This document shows positions 48,084-56,757 of a stretch of DNA of 64,000 bases, piece after piece. The translations under genes were made by a program, and so were the position numbers. The stretch's first letter is position 1. Every line of letters starts with the position of its first letter. The DNA is taken from contig NZ_BMPQ01000001.1 in assembly GCF_014647675.1 (NCBI RefSeq), positions 187,349 to 251,348 of the forward strand. Direction: 5' to 3'. The notes beneath the pieces are model-generated. The model was not told where the DNA came from. It made no database searches and saw only the letters and a program-made list of their open reading frames with translations. The stretch is from Streptomyces flaveus (GTDB lineage: Bacteria > Actinomycetota > Actinomycetes > Streptomycetales > Streptomycetaceae).

Positions 48084-48278
48084 TCAGAACTGGATCTCGT
48101 TGATCGTCTCCGCTATCGAGTTGAGGAACCGCTGGATGTCGTCGGCCATGCCCGTCGAGGCGAGGAAGAAGCCGAACAGCACGGCGACGACCGCCGGACC
48201 CGCCTTGATCGTTCCTCCCCGGATCAACACCACGAGGACGATCCCCAACAGCAGCACAACTGACAGCGAAATGGCCAC
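48084..48278 (-). CDS. 64-residue conserved membrane protein
   Basis: Starts with a hydrophobic helix (LSVVLLLGIVLVVLI), then RGGTIKAGPAVVAVLFGFFLASTGMADD (second hydrophobic stretch) and an amphipathic tail IQRFLNSIAETINEIQF. Two helices make a hairpin. GTG start without a Shine-Dalgarno; TAGGGT lies 10 nt upstream. The pattern (helix, RGG, helix, short tail) looks conserved in streptomycetes. Function unknown. Confidence 0.72.
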   Translation of the reverse strand: MAISLSVVLLLGIVLVVLIRGGTIKAGPAVVAVLFGFFLASTGMADDIQRFLNSIAETINEIQF

Positions 48279-48911
48279 AACTGATCACACCCTACGGTCG
48301 GTCCGCTCTCCCGGCCCGAGGGCGCCACCCCGCACACCCCCGCAGAACCATCGTGCCACCAACAGGCCCAGCCTATGCGGAAGGTGGGTCATCATCGGCC
48401 ATCGTTCTCGCCGGACCTGCACAATCCGTACCCGCGCGGCGCTCGTCGGCGGCCATGAACGGCGGGGCTGCGTACGGCAATTCGAGGAGCCTCCCGCACG
48501 CCTAATTCAGGAGGGTCATTGCCGTGCCCCCACATCCTGTTCGCAGCTAATTCGAATTATTGCCGCAGGGACAGCGAGGGGTCGGCGAGGGGGTCAACAA
48601 ACGCCGATCAACGGACATTTCGCCAGAGTCACCCGCGAACGTTATGCACCATTTAGTCGGGATTAAGTGGTACGTAACAGACGTACGTAGTACATCAGTC
48701 GACCTCTGCATCGCCAAGTCGATGCTGTATCCCACTTCTTCAAATCCCCCGCACTCACCGGGATAAGCGAGGGTTAAGCAGGAATGACGCGGAGGGTTTT
48801 ACGAAATCGCATCGGCGACGCTAGGGTGCCTCAGATGTTCAACGCTGCCTCGTCCCCCGCACGCGCAGTGAGGTCCCGGATCGTCTCCCCCAGTTCCTGG
48901 TGGGAGGGTCT
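48279..48911. other. long intergenic region with a lower-GC stretch
   Basis: About 630 bp between two divergent genes. Roughly 48530-48830 is clearly richer in A+T than its surroundings and contains the palindrome-rich block TACGTAACAGACGTACGTAG. I see no convincing gene. Its right end holds the acyltransferase promoter. Confidence 0.5.
48798..48827 (+). promoter_or_regulatory. putative acyltransferase promoter
   Basis: TTTACG (48798-48803), 18-nt spacer, TAGGGT (48822-48827). The start would fall near 48834, about 78 nt before the GTG. Confidence 0.4.
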
Positions 48912-50087
48912 GTGACGAACTCGCTCCGCCCACACGGCCAACAGAGGGCTCCGCTCCCGCCGACGGAGGAGTCGTCGGTGTCCGGAATGCCGAGCCCTCG
49001 AACCCGCGACACCCCGCAGGCGAACACCGCTCCCGCCGCGTCTCAGGCCAGGCCGGCCAAGCAACGCGACGCGTTCTTCGACAACGCCAAGTACCTGGCC
49101 ATCGTGCTCGTCGCGATGGGCCACACCTGGGAACCGCTGACCGACCACAGCCGCACCGCCGAAGCGCTCTACATGGTCGTCTACGCCTTCCACATGCCGG
49201 CGTTCATCCTCATCTCCGGCTACTTCTCGCGCAGTTTCGACATGCGTGCCGACCGGCTCCAGCGGCTGGTGACGGGCATCGCCGTGCCGTACATCCTCTT
49301 CGAAGCCGCGTACTCCGTCTTCAAGAAGGTGGCGGACGACGATCCGGGCCATCCGGTCAGCCTGCTCGACCCCTGGTACCTCACGTGGTTCCTGATCGCG
49401 CTGTTCGTGTGGCGGCTGACGACGCCGCTGTGGAAGGTCGTGCGCTGGCCGGTGCCGCTCGCGCTCGCCATCGCGGTGCTCGCCTCCGTCTCGCCCGACA
49501 TCGGTGACGACCTGGATCTGCAACGTGTGCTGCAGTTCCTGCCGTTCTTTGTCATCGGCCTGTGCATGAAGCCCGAGCACTTCCAGCTGATGCGGCGCCG
49601 TGAGGTCCGGATTCTGTCGGTGCCGGTGTTCGCGGCGGCGCTGGTCGTGGCGTACTGGGCGGCTCCGCGTATGACGTCGGCGTGGTTCTACCACCGGGAC
49701 AGCGCGCAGGAGTTGGGCACGCCGTGGTGGGCCGGCGTCGTGATGACGCTCGCGCTGTTCGGCTGCTCGATGGTCCTCACGGCCTGCTTCTTCTCCTGGG
49801 TGCCGCGTCGCAAGATGTGGTTCACGGTGCTCGGGGCGGGGACGCTGTACGGCTATCTGCTGCACGGTTTCCTGGTCAAGGGCGGCCGCTTCTGGGGCTG
49901 GTTCGACTACACGTGGCTGCATGAGCCGCTCGGCGAGATCTTCGTCACCCTGGTCGCCGCCGCCGTGGTCACCCTGCTGTGCACGCCGCCCGTCCAGCGC
50001 ATGTTCCGCTTCGCGATGGAACCGAAGATGGAGTGGGCGTTCAAGCGGGACGCGGCGGAGCTGGCCCGCGAGCGGGCCAAGTCCTAA
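48912..50087 (+). CDS. acyltransferase 3-family integral membrane protein
   Basis: 391 residues. A disordered Pro/Ser/Arg-rich cytoplasmic N-terminus of ~50 residues precedes about ten transmembrane helices. Family landmarks are RDAFFDNAKYLAIVLVAMGHTW near the start (the histidine is the expected catalytic one) and FHMPAFILISGYFSR. These proteins O-acylate sugars, lipids or wall components. GTG at 48912 has GGGAGGG just upstream. The acceptor is unknown. Confidence 0.85.
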   Translation: MTNSLRPHGQQRAPLPPTEESSVSGMPSPRTRDTPQANTAPAASQARPAKQRDAFFDNAKYLAIVLVAMGHTWEPLTDHSRTAEALYMVVYAFHMPAFILISGYFSRSFDMRADRLQRLVTGIAVPYILFEAAYSVFKKVADDDPGHPVSLLDPWYLTWFLIALFVWRLTTPLWKVVRWPVPLALAIAVLASVSPDIGDDLDLQRVLQFLPFFVIGLCMKPEHFQLMRRREVRILSVPVFAAALVVAYWAAPRMTSAWFYHRDSAQELGTPWWAGVVMTLALFGCSMVLTACFFSWVPRRKMWFTVLGAGTLYGYLLHGFLVKGGRFWGWFDYTWLHEPLGEIFVTLVAAAVVTLLCTPPVQRMFRFAMEPKMEWAFKRDAAELARERAKS

Positions 50088-50102
50088 GCCGAGGCCCAAG
50101 TC

Positions 50103-50558
50103 CTAGACCAGGCCCAGGAGTTCGCGCATCCTCGCGTACTTCTGGGCCAGTCGCGTCCGCGTGGACTCGTCCAGGGCCGCCAGCCTCGCCGGATTCGCGT
50201 TGTGGGCCAGGTCGGATTCCTTGACCAGGAGGGCCCCCGGCGTCGCCAGGATGCGTTCGGCGTACGACTCCGGGGGCTCGCCGGGGCGCCTGGTGAGGGC
50301 CAGGACGATGTCCTTCGTGCGCCGGGTCAGTGCGGCCTTGCGCAGGAGCCAGTCCTCCGAGACGGCGTCGTCCTCGACGGCGTCGTGGAGCCAGGCGGCG
50401 GCGATCTGTTCGTCGTCGCCGCCCCGGGCGCGTACCCCTTCGGCCACGGCCTGGAGGTGCTCGGCGTACGGTCGGCCCGCCTTGTCCGTCTGGGCCGCGT
50501 GTGCGTTGCGGGCGATGGCTTCGACTTCGGTGAGGCTCAGCAGCGCGTTCTCGGTCAT
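50103..50558 (-). CDS. HD-domain protein resembling a small alarmone hydrolase (Mesh1/RSH type)
   Basis: A 151-residue compact HD phosphohydrolase. Its motif order is that of the RelA/SpoT hydrolase domain: ARNAHAAQTDKAGRPYAEHLQAVA (AH...K.G.PY..H), AAAWLHDAVEDD (HD-ED) and later VKESDLAHNANPARL (D...N). No synthetase, TGS or ACT domain follows. If active it would hydrolyse (p)ppGpp or a related nucleotide. The ATG has no strong ribosome site: either CACACT 6 nt upstream gives a leaderless mRNA, or it is coupled to the short frame 50555-50734. Convergent with the acyltransferase gene, 15 bp apart. Confidence 0.8.
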   Translation of the reverse strand: MTENALLSLTEVEAIARNAHAAQTDKAGRPYAEHLQAVAEGVRARGGDDEQIAAAWLHDAVEDDAVSEDWLLRKAALTRRTKDIVLALTRRPGEPPESYAERILATPGALLVKESDLAHNANPARLAALDESTRTRLAQKYARMRELLGLV

Positions 50559-50734
50559 GCGTCGAGTGTGCCCCGCAGCGCCGACCTGGCCGGTATCGAC
50601 GCCGCCGCCACACCGATCACGAGCAGGGCCTCCCATTCGACGGCCCAGTCGCCGTCCGGCCTCAGGCCGCTCCGTACGTTCTGTGGGGCGTCGTCCCCGG
50701 CCCCGTCGTCGTACCGCCTCTTCCGCAGACCCAT
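50555..50734 (-). CDS. possible 59-residue protein coupled to the HD gene
   Basis: An open frame starting MGLRKRRYDDGAGDDAPQ, with a Trp-containing middle (DGDWAVEWEALLVIGVAAA). It ends in a TGA that overlaps the HD gene ATG (ATGA), an arrangement typical of coupled genes. GGAGG lies about 12 nt before its ATG, rather far. No homology recognised; it could be chance. Confidence 0.3.
   Translation of the reverse strand: MGLRKRRYDDGAGDDAPQNVRSGLRPDGDWAVEWEALLVIGVAAASIPARSALRGTLDA
50565..50570 (-). promoter_or_regulatory. -10-like element before the HD gene
   Basis: CACACT on the minus strand ends 6 nt before the ATG at 50558, the same spacing and hexamer as rpiB. Confidence 0.3.
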
Positions 50735-50906
50735 GGCCGGGTCCGTCCTCCCGTCGCACCGATCCCCACCGATGCTTCGACGCTACGGATCCGGGGCCTG
50801 CCCCGGCCATGAGGCCGACCACCGACCTCGGGCCGGGGAGAATCCGACCAAACCCCGCCGCCAGGTCGTTTGGTAATCTAATCATTGACGCTCCCTTGAC
50901 CAATTC

Positions 50907-52160
50907 TTGACCCTCCTGAGGAGGAACTGGCCCATCGGACACGCAGACATCCTCATCGCCATGGGTGGCGCCTTTCTCGCCGCGGCGGTTCTCGCCCGCG
51001 TCGGCGCCCGTATCGGACTCCCCACCATTCCGCTCTTCATCCTGGCCGGGATCCTGCTCGGCCCGCACACGCCCGGCATCGTGATCGTCTCGGACCCGCA
51101 CGACATGGAGATGCTCTCCGCGCTGGGTCTGGTGCTGCTGCTCTTCTACCTCGGCCTCGAGTTCCACATGGACGACCTCAAGGCGGGTGGCCGTCGGATG
51201 GCTCTCGCCGGGGGCATGTATCTGGCATTGAACATCGGTGCGGGCCTGGGGTTCGGATTCGCCCTCGGCTGGGGCACCTCCGAGGCGCTGGTCCTCGCCG
51301 GAGTGCTCGGCATCTCGTCGTCCGCGATCGTGACCAAGGTGCTGGTCGACACGGGGCGGCTCGGGAACCCCGAGACCCGGCCGATCCTCGGCATCATCGT
51401 CGTCGAGGACATTTTCCTCGCGCTCTACCTCGCGGCGCTGCAGCCGGTTCTGTCCGGCGCCTCCTCACTCGGAGCGGCGGTCCTCGACGGCGGCAAGGCC
51501 TTCGCCTTCCTGCTGCTGCTCGCGCTGGCGGCCCGTTTCGGTACGAGGGTCGTGGGGCGGCTCGTTGCCACGAAGGACGACGAGTTGCTGGTCATCTCCT
51601 TCCTCGGGGCCGCCGTCTTCGTGGCCGGGGTGTCGGAGTGGTTCGGGGTGGCGGACGCGATCGGGGCCTTCATGGTCGGGCTGATGCTCGGCAGTACGGC
51701 TTCGGGTACGCGTATACGCACACTGGTGCACCCTCTGCGGGACGCCTTCGGCGCGATCTTCTTCTTCGCCTTCGGCCTCTCCATCGACCCGGGTGACCTT
51801 CCCACGGTGCTGTGGCCCGTCCTCGCCGCGGTTTCGCTGACGCTGGTCATGAACGTGCTCGCGGGGTTGGGGGCGGCTCAGGTGTACGGCTTCGGCGCCG
51901 GGCCCGCCGCCAACATCTCCACCACGCTGCTCGCTCGCGGCGAGTTCGCCCTCATCCTCGCCACGATGGCGGCTGCCGCCGGGCTCGACGACCGGTTGTC
52001 GCCGTTCATCGCCGGCTACGTCCTGGTACTGGCCGTCCTGGGCCCGCTCACGGCGAGTGCCTCCGGCGGTTGGGCGGGGGCGCCTACCGGGTGGGTGGGT
52101 TCGGTTCATGGGCGAGTGCGGGCCCGTCGTGGCTGGTCGCGCAGTTCCCCGCGCCCCTAA
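50907..52160 (+). CDS. CPA2-type cation/proton antiporter with repeat-derived C-terminus
   Basis: 417 residues, about eleven or twelve helices. Family landmarks are GARIGLPTIPLFILAGILLGP, LLLFYLGLEFHMDDL, GVLGISSSAIVTKVL and FFFAFGLSIDP. The start is uncertain: TTG at 50907 lies before AGGAGG, while the next ATG (50961) is 33 nt beyond it. The normal protein seems to end around LAVLGPLTA; the last ~32 residues (SGGWAGAPTG...GWSRSSPRP) are encoded by an intergenic palindrome, which also supplies the TAA. The TrkA-type regulatory gene often paired with such antiporters is absent. Confidence 0.8.
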   Translation: MTLLRRNWPIGHADILIAMGGAFLAAAVLARVGARIGLPTIPLFILAGILLGPHTPGIVIVSDPHDMEMLSALGLVLLLFYLGLEFHMDDLKAGGRRMALAGGMYLALNIGAGLGFGFALGWGTSEALVLAGVLGISSSAIVTKVLVDTGRLGNPETRPILGIIVVEDIFLALYLAALQPVLSGASSLGAAVLDGGKAFAFLLLLALAARFGTRVVGRLVATKDDELLVISFLGAAVFVAGVSEWFGVADAIGAFMVGLMLGSTASGTRIRTLVHPLRDAFGAIFFFAFGLSIDPGDLPTVLWPVLAAVSLTLVMNVLAGLGAAQVYGFGAGPAANISTTLLARGEFALILATMAAAAGLDDRLSPFIAGYVLVLAVLGPLTASASGGWAGAPTGWVGSVHGRVRARRGWSRSSPRP

Positions 52161-52488
52161 AAGCAAAAGCCTGCGGCTCCCCGCGCCCAAAAACCCCGCC
52201 CCGAACGAGCCCGCACCCCCGACTGCCCGCACCTTGCCCTCCGGCGGGAGGGGTCGTGGGCCGGTGCGTCGCATGCCCGTCGCTTAGCTCCGGTCTCGGA
52301 GAACCAGGGCCTTGTACCAGGCCAGAGCCGTATGCCCGCCCTGCGACGGGCTGACGCACCGGCCCACGACCCCGCACCCACCACCCACCCAGGGGCGCGG
52401 GGAACTGCGCGACCAGCCACCCACCAACCGGCAGTCGCCAACGGACCGAACCCACCCACCCCGTAGGCGCCCCGCCCAACCGCCGGAG
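52061..52488. repeat. large palindromic element containing copy 2 of the 289-bp unit
   Basis: An outer inverted repeat of about 45 bp (52061-52106 and 52444-52488; arm begins CTCCGGCGGTTGGGCGGGG) encloses the 289-bp-type element (52131-52418), which has 27-bp terminal inverted repeats at 52131-52157 and 52392-52418. It lies between the convergent antiporter and PP2C genes and overlaps the antiporter 3' end. The core is inverted relative to copy 1 at 15362-15650. Confidence 0.8.
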
Positions 52489-52489
52489 G

Positions 52490-53656
52490 TCAACCGCCGG
52501 AGGTTTCCCGGCAGATCAGCAGCAACGCCCTGTCATCATTCACATCCCGCGCAACCGCCTCGATCAAATGCCACGCCGCCCCATGAAACCCCCCGGCCAC
52601 ATACCGGTCCGCCTCACCGGTAAGCCGGTCCATCCCCTCCGCGATGTCCCGGTCGGACGTCTCGACCAGGCCGTCCGTGAACAGCATCAGAACGTCGCCC
52701 GGACGCAACGTCCCCTTCACGGAGTCGAACTGGGCCCCGTCGTACACCCCGAGCAGCGGCCCCTCCGCGGACTTCTCCTCCCAGCGCCCGCTGCCCGCGC
52801 TGAGCTGCAGCCCGGGAGGATGTCCGGCCGAGAAGAGCTCGTAGTCGCCGGAGTCCAGGTCCAGGACAAGGTGGATCGACGTGGCGAAGCCCTCGTCCCA
52901 GTCCTGCCGGAGCAGGTAACCGTTCGCCGCGGGCAGGAAGGCGTGCGGCGGCAGCGAGCCGAGCAGCCCTCCGAACGCCCCCGACAGAAGCAGCGCACGC
53001 GACCCCGCGTCCATGCCCTTGCCGGACACGTCCGTCAGTACGACCTCGAGCGTGCGCCCCCCGTTCGTACGGGCAGCCACCACGAAGTCCCCCGAGAACG
53101 ACTGACCACCGGCCGGCCGCAGGGCCATCTCCCGATGCCAGCCCACCGGCAGCTTCGGCAACTTGCTCTGGACCCGGATGCGTTCCCGCAGGTCGAACAG
53201 CATGGTGCCGCCGCGCCGCCACGGAACCCCCACCCGGCTGCGGAACTGCGCGATGAGCAGACCGAAGAAGCCGCAGGCAGCGACCACCAGCACGGTCCCC
53301 GGCGTCACCCGGGACGGCCCTTCCGTGTACGGGCCGAGTTTCACGGACTCGATGATCAACGCGGTGGCGGCGGCCGCGTACAGGCCGAGCAGGCTGGCCG
53401 GCCGCAGCACCAGCCCGCCGGCGACGATCGGGAGGACCAGCGCGGCCGGCGAGAACCACACGGAGTTGACGAGTGTGGCGCCCGTGATCACGGGAATCGT
53501 CAGCAGCAGAGCGGCCAGCGCGACCCAGTCCGAACCGTCCCCGCGGAAGTAGTCGACAGCGGATCTGCGCAGCCCGGTGCGGACCCGGTGCAGTTGCTTC
53601 TTGCACCGGGCCGCAAACGTGTCGGCTTCCGCGCGCCGCTCTCGTCCTGCTGCCAT
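52490..53656 (-). CDS. SpoIIE/PP2C-type serine phosphatase, membrane-bound
   Basis: 388 residues: cytoplasmic N-terminus, several transmembrane helices (~46-130, WVALAALLLTIPVITGATLV ...), then a PPM/SpoIIE phosphatase domain from ~170 with metal-binding SFSGDFVVAARTNGG, VLTDVSGKGMDAGSRAL and LMLFTDGLVETSDRD. Such enzymes dephosphorylate anti-sigma antagonists. No sensor domain (PAS/GAF) is present. No ribosome site; TAGGGT lies 8 nt before the ATG. The C-terminus ends ETSGG at the edge of the palindromic element. Confidence 0.9.
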   Translation of the reverse strand: MAAGRERRAEADTFAARCKKQLHRVRTGLRRSAVDYFRGDGSDWVALAALLLTIPVITGATLVNSVWFSPAALVLPIVAGGLVLRPASLLGLYAAAATALIIESVKLGPYTEGPSRVTPGTVLVVAACGFFGLLIAQFRSRVGVPWRRGGTMLFDLRERIRVQSKLPKLPVGWHREMALRPAGGQSFSGDFVVAARTNGGRTLEVVLTDVSGKGMDAGSRALLLSGAFGGLLGSLPPHAFLPAANGYLLRQDWDEGFATSIHLVLDLDSGDYELFSAGHPPGLQLSAGSGRWEEKSAEGPLLGVYDGAQFDSVKGTLRPGDVLMLFTDGLVETSDRDIAEGMDRLTGEADRYVAGGFHGAAWHLIEAVARDVNDDRALLLICRETSGG

Positions 53657-53664
53657 TGTTCGGG

Positions 53665-53670
53665 ACCCTA
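53665..53670 (-). promoter_or_regulatory. -10 element before the PP2C gene
   Basis: TAGGGT ends 8 nt before the ATG; GTGCCA lies 18 nt upstream as a -35. This implies a leaderless or nearly leaderless mRNA. Confidence 0.45.
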
Positions 53671-53837
53671 TCCATCGGACCTGGTACTTGGCACGGGAGG
53701 TCCCACTTGTCCCCCGTCCGAGAACCGAAGTCACAGAAACGTCCGATCCCCGAGGATCGCATGCCGCGGTGGGCGGCCCGCCCCGAGCCGACAGAAATCC
53801 ACTCGCTGATCCCGGATTGCCCTGGTAGGCATGGCAC

Positions 53838-55073
53838 ATGACGACTGACTTGCGCGTGCTCCGGCCGGAAAAATGGGACGAGTGGTACGGAAAGCTGGTG
53901 CTCGCCTTCGGCGGAGTCGACGAGTCGCCCGAGGAGCGGGCCCTGTGGAACGGCCTCACGGAGTTCGACCGCTTCATCGGGACCTGGGACGGCGACGAGT
54001 GCGTGGGAACGGCGGGTGCGTTCAGCTTCCGTATGACCGTTCCGGGCGGAACTCCGGTGAAGGCGGCCGGCATCACGATGGTGAGTGTCGCCGCGACGCA
54101 CCGCCGCCGCGGGGTGCTGACGTCCATGATGCGCAGGCAACTGGACGACATCCGCTCCTGGGGCGAGCCGCTGGCCGTACTGACCGCCTCCGAGCCGGTG
54201 ATATACGGCCGCTTCGGCTACGGCGCGGCGACCCAGCAGCTGCGCGCGGAGATCGACACGTCCCGGGTACGGCTGTCGGTGCCTGCGGGCACCGACGACA
54301 TACGACTCCGCCTCGCCGAACCTGATGCGGACGCCGTACGCGATGCGTGCGAGGCCGTCTACGCACAGCGGGTGCCGACCCGGCCCGGGATGATGGCGCG
54401 GCTGCCCGGCTGGGAGCATCTGCCGCTGCTCGACCCGGAGAGCGACCGTAAGGGCGCATCGCCGTTGCAGTGTGTGCTCGCCGAGCGGGAGGGGGAAGTG
54501 GTCGGCTACGCCCGGTACTCCATCAAGCCGGAGTGGGACGCGGCCGGCCCCAAGGGCACGGTCGAGCTGCGCGACCTGGAGGCGCTGGACCCGGCTGCGT
54601 ACGCGGCGCTGTGGCGGTTCCTCTTCGACATCGACCTGACGTCGACGGTGAAGACCTACAACCGGCCCGCCGACGACGCCTGGCAGCACCTCGTCTCCGA
54701 CATCCGACGGTGCGGGCTCAGCATGCGCGACTCGCTGTACGTACGGACCGTCGACGTCGGCGCGGCGCTCGAGGCCCGTACGTATCAGACGCCCGTGGAC
54801 GTCGTGTTCGAGGTCGAGGACGCCTTCTGCCCCTGGAACGAGGGGCGTTGGCGGCTCTCCGGCGACACGAAGGGGGCGTCCTGCGAGCGGACCACCGACT
54901 CGGCGGATCTCGCCCTGTCCGTACGGGAGTTGGGGTCGGCCTATCTCGGCGGCGTGTCCCTTGCCTCACTCGCCGCGGCCGGGCGGGTACGGGAGCTGCG
55001 CCAGGGCGCGCTCGCTGAGGCCTCGCTCGGCTTCTCCTCCGACGTCGCACCCTGGCTGCCGCACGGCTTCTGA
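53838..55073 (+). CDS. Eis-like GNAT acetyltransferase
   Basis: A 411-residue enhanced-intracellular-survival family protein: GNAT domain (~1-150, with VSVAATHRRRGVLTSMM as the acetyl-CoA loop and IYGRFGYG), a second GNAT-like domain, and a C-terminal SCP2-like domain (~290-411) ending in a free carboxylate (WLPHGF), as needed for catalysis in Eis. Eis proteins acetylate amines including aminoglycosides; the substrate here is unknown. Divergent from the PP2C gene. Confidence 0.88.
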   Translation: MTTDLRVLRPEKWDEWYGKLVLAFGGVDESPEERALWNGLTEFDRFIGTWDGDECVGTAGAFSFRMTVPGGTPVKAAGITMVSVAATHRRRGVLTSMMRRQLDDIRSWGEPLAVLTASEPVIYGRFGYGAATQQLRAEIDTSRVRLSVPAGTDDIRLRLAEPDADAVRDACEAVYAQRVPTRPGMMARLPGWEHLPLLDPESDRKGASPLQCVLAEREGEVVGYARYSIKPEWDAAGPKGTVELRDLEALDPAAYAALWRFLFDIDLTSTVKTYNRPADDAWQHLVSDIRRCGLSMRDSLYVRTVDVGAALEARTYQTPVDVVFEVEDAFCPWNEGRWRLSGDTKGASCERTTDSADLALSVRELGSAYLGGVSLASLAAAGRVRELRQGALAEASLGFSSDVAPWLPHGF

Positions 55074-55079
55074 GCGGCT

Positions 55080-55889
55080 TCAGGCCTTCTGGCAGGTGGG
55101 GCACCAGAAGAGGTTGCGGGCGGCGAGACCGGCGGTGCGGATCTCGCCGCCACAGATGTGGCAGGACAGGTCGGCCCTGCGGTACACGTAGACCTCGCCG
55201 CCGTGGTCGTCCCTGCGCGGCGCGCGGCCCATGGCCTCCGGCTCGTGTTCCGGGCGGACCGTGTCGATGCGGTTGTTGCGGACGCCCTGGCGCATGAGCG
55301 CGACGAGGTCCGTCCACATCGCGTCCCACTCGGCCGGAGTGATGTCCTTGCCCGGCCGGTACGGGTCGATGCCGTGCCGGAAGAGGACTTCCGCGCGGTA
55401 GACGTTCCCTACGCCCGCGATGACCTTCTGGTCCATGAGGAGTGCGGCGATCGTCGTACGGCTGCGGGAGATGCGTGCGTACGCCTGGGCCGGCTCGGCG
55501 TCCTCGCGCAACGGGTCCGGACCCAGGCGGTCGCGGATCGCCTGCTTCTCCGTGTCCGTGATCAGGGTGCACGTGGTGGGGCCGCGGAGGTCTGCGTACG
55601 CGGTGTCGTTGGTGAGGCGGAGGCGGACGGTTTCGGTGGGCGGGGGCGCGGGGGCGTCGCCGAGGGTGACCTTGCCGAAGAGGCCGAGGTGGATGTGGGT
55701 CCAGTTCTCGGTCTCGAACCGTAGGAAGAGGTGCTTGCCGTGGGCTTCCGCGGTGGTGAGCGTTGTCCCGTCCAGGAGGGCTGCGGCGTCGGCGAACTTG
55801 CCCTGCGGGCTGGTGACGTGTGCCTTCCGGCCGCCGAACCGTCCGCGGTAGTCCTCGGCCAGCCGGTGGATGGTGTGCCCTTCGGGCAC
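55080..55889 (-). CDS. nei: Fpg/Nei-family DNA glycosylase/AP lyase
   Basis: 269 residues. The N-terminal MPEGHTIHRLA has the catalytic Pro-Glu pair (initiator removed). There is a helix-two-turn-helix with AGVGNVYRAEVLF, and a C-terminal zinc finger CHICGG...CPTC. MPEGH rather than MPELPE points to Nei (oxidised pyrimidines) rather than MutM. GTG at 55889 has AGGAGG 5 nt upstream. A repeat island lies directly upstream and would sit in its promoter. Convergent with the Eis-like gene, 6 bp apart. Confidence 0.93.
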   Translation of the reverse strand: MPEGHTIHRLAEDYRGRFGGRKAHVTSPQGKFADAAALLDGTTLTTAEAHGKHLFLRFETENWTHIHLGLFGKVTLGDAPAPPPTETVRLRLTNDTAYADLRGPTTCTLITDTEKQAIRDRLGPDPLREDAEPAQAYARISRSRTTIAALLMDQKVIAGVGNVYRAEVLFRHGIDPYRPGKDITPAEWDAMWTDLVALMRQGVRNNRIDTVRPEHEPEAMGRAPRRDDHGGEVYVYRRADLSCHICGGEIRTAGLAARNLFWCPTCQKA

Positions 55890-55933
55890 GGGGGCCTCCT
55901 GTGCGTGTTCGTGCTGCGGTTCGAGCGGGTTTT

Positions 55934-56249
55934 CTTTCCCCAGCCCCGCCCCTTCCCGGCTGTGTCAATTTGCGGCTCCGCCGCGTGGGGGGGGCTCCGC
56001 CCCCAGACCCCCGTATCGGCCTGAACGGCCTCGTCCTCAAACGCCGGACGGGCTGAATTGTGCCTGGCCTGCGCTGAATAGCTGACCTGGCCCCTCAGGG
56101 GCGCGGGGAACTGCGCGACCAGCCACGACGCACCCGCAGCCGCGACACGACCTGTCACCCCACCCCCTGGCGGGGGGCCTGGGGGCACAGCCCCCTCACG
56201 CGGCGGAGCCGCAAATTGATACAGCCGGGAAGGGGCGGGGCTGGGGAAG
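55934..56249. repeat. repeat island: inverted B, inverted E, A, C, B
   Basis: Fills most of the 370-bp gap between nei and rpiB: module B reversed (55934-55986), module E reversed (55988-56055), then A (56098-56124), C (56125-56196) and B (56197-56249). The two B copies form ~53-bp inverted repeats about 210 bp apart. The last B also lies just beyond the rpiB stop. Confidence 0.8.
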
Positions 56250-56259
56250 AAGAAACCCC

Positions 56260-56745
56260 CTACCCCCGCGGGTGGTGCGCCGGAATCTCCGGCAGATCCC
56301 CCGTCGTCTCGTACGCCGACAGCATGTCGATACGGCGGAGGTGACGGGCATCGCCCGAGAACGGGGTGTTGAGGAACGTCTCGACGAACTTGGTCGCCTC
56401 GTCCTGCGTATGCATCCGCGCCCCGACAGCAACGACGTTCGCATCGTTGTGCTGACGCCCCAGCGCCGCCGTCTCCTCGCTCCAGGCGAGCGCCGCCCGA
56501 ACCCCGGCCACCTTGTTCGCCGCGATCTGCTCGCCGTTCCCCGAACCGCCGATCACGATGCCGAGGGATCCGGGATCCGCCGCGGTGCGCGAGGCCGCGC
56601 GGAGGCAGAACGGCGGGTAGTCGTCCTGGGCGTCGTAGATGAGGGGCCCGCAGTCGACGGGCTCGTGGCCGGCCGCCTTGAGCCACTCGACGAGGTGGTT
56701 CTTGAGTTCGAAACCGGCATGATCGGAGCCGAGGTACACGCGCAT
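56260..56745 (-). CDS. rpiB: ribose-5-phosphate isomerase B
   Basis: A 161-residue RpiB/LacA family isomerase (ribose 5-P to ribulose 5-P, pentose phosphate pathway). It starts MRVYLGSDHAGFELK; the active-site loop is IVIGGSGNGEQIAANK. The E. coli catalytic cysteine is replaced and a Glu follows, as in the M. tuberculosis enzyme, where Glu acts as the base. No Shine-Dalgarno; CACACT ends 6 nt before the ATG. Confidence 0.95.
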   Translation of the reverse strand: MRVYLGSDHAGFELKNHLVEWLKAAGHEPVDCGPLIYDAQDDYPPFCLRAASRTAADPGSLGIVIGGSGNGEQIAANKVAGVRAALAWSEETAALGRQHNDANVVAVGARMHTQDEATKFVETFLNTPFSGDARHLRRIDMLSAYETTGDLPEIPAHHPRG

Positions 56746-56751
56746 GGTCCG

Positions 56752-56757
56752 AGTGTG
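56752..56757 (-). promoter_or_regulatory. -10-like element before rpiB
   Basis: CACACT on the minus strand ends 6 nt before the rpiB ATG. No ribosome site is present. Confidence 0.35.

Noticed and set aside
48831..50099. 422-codon minus-strand frame opposite the acyltransferase
   Set aside because: Arg/His/Gln-rich shadow. The + strand protein has coherent transmembrane helices and family motifs.
50559..51167. N-terminal extension of the HD hydrolase gene
   Set aside because: The extension is compositionally noncoding and overlaps the antiporter start; the HD domain is complete from the ATG at 50558.
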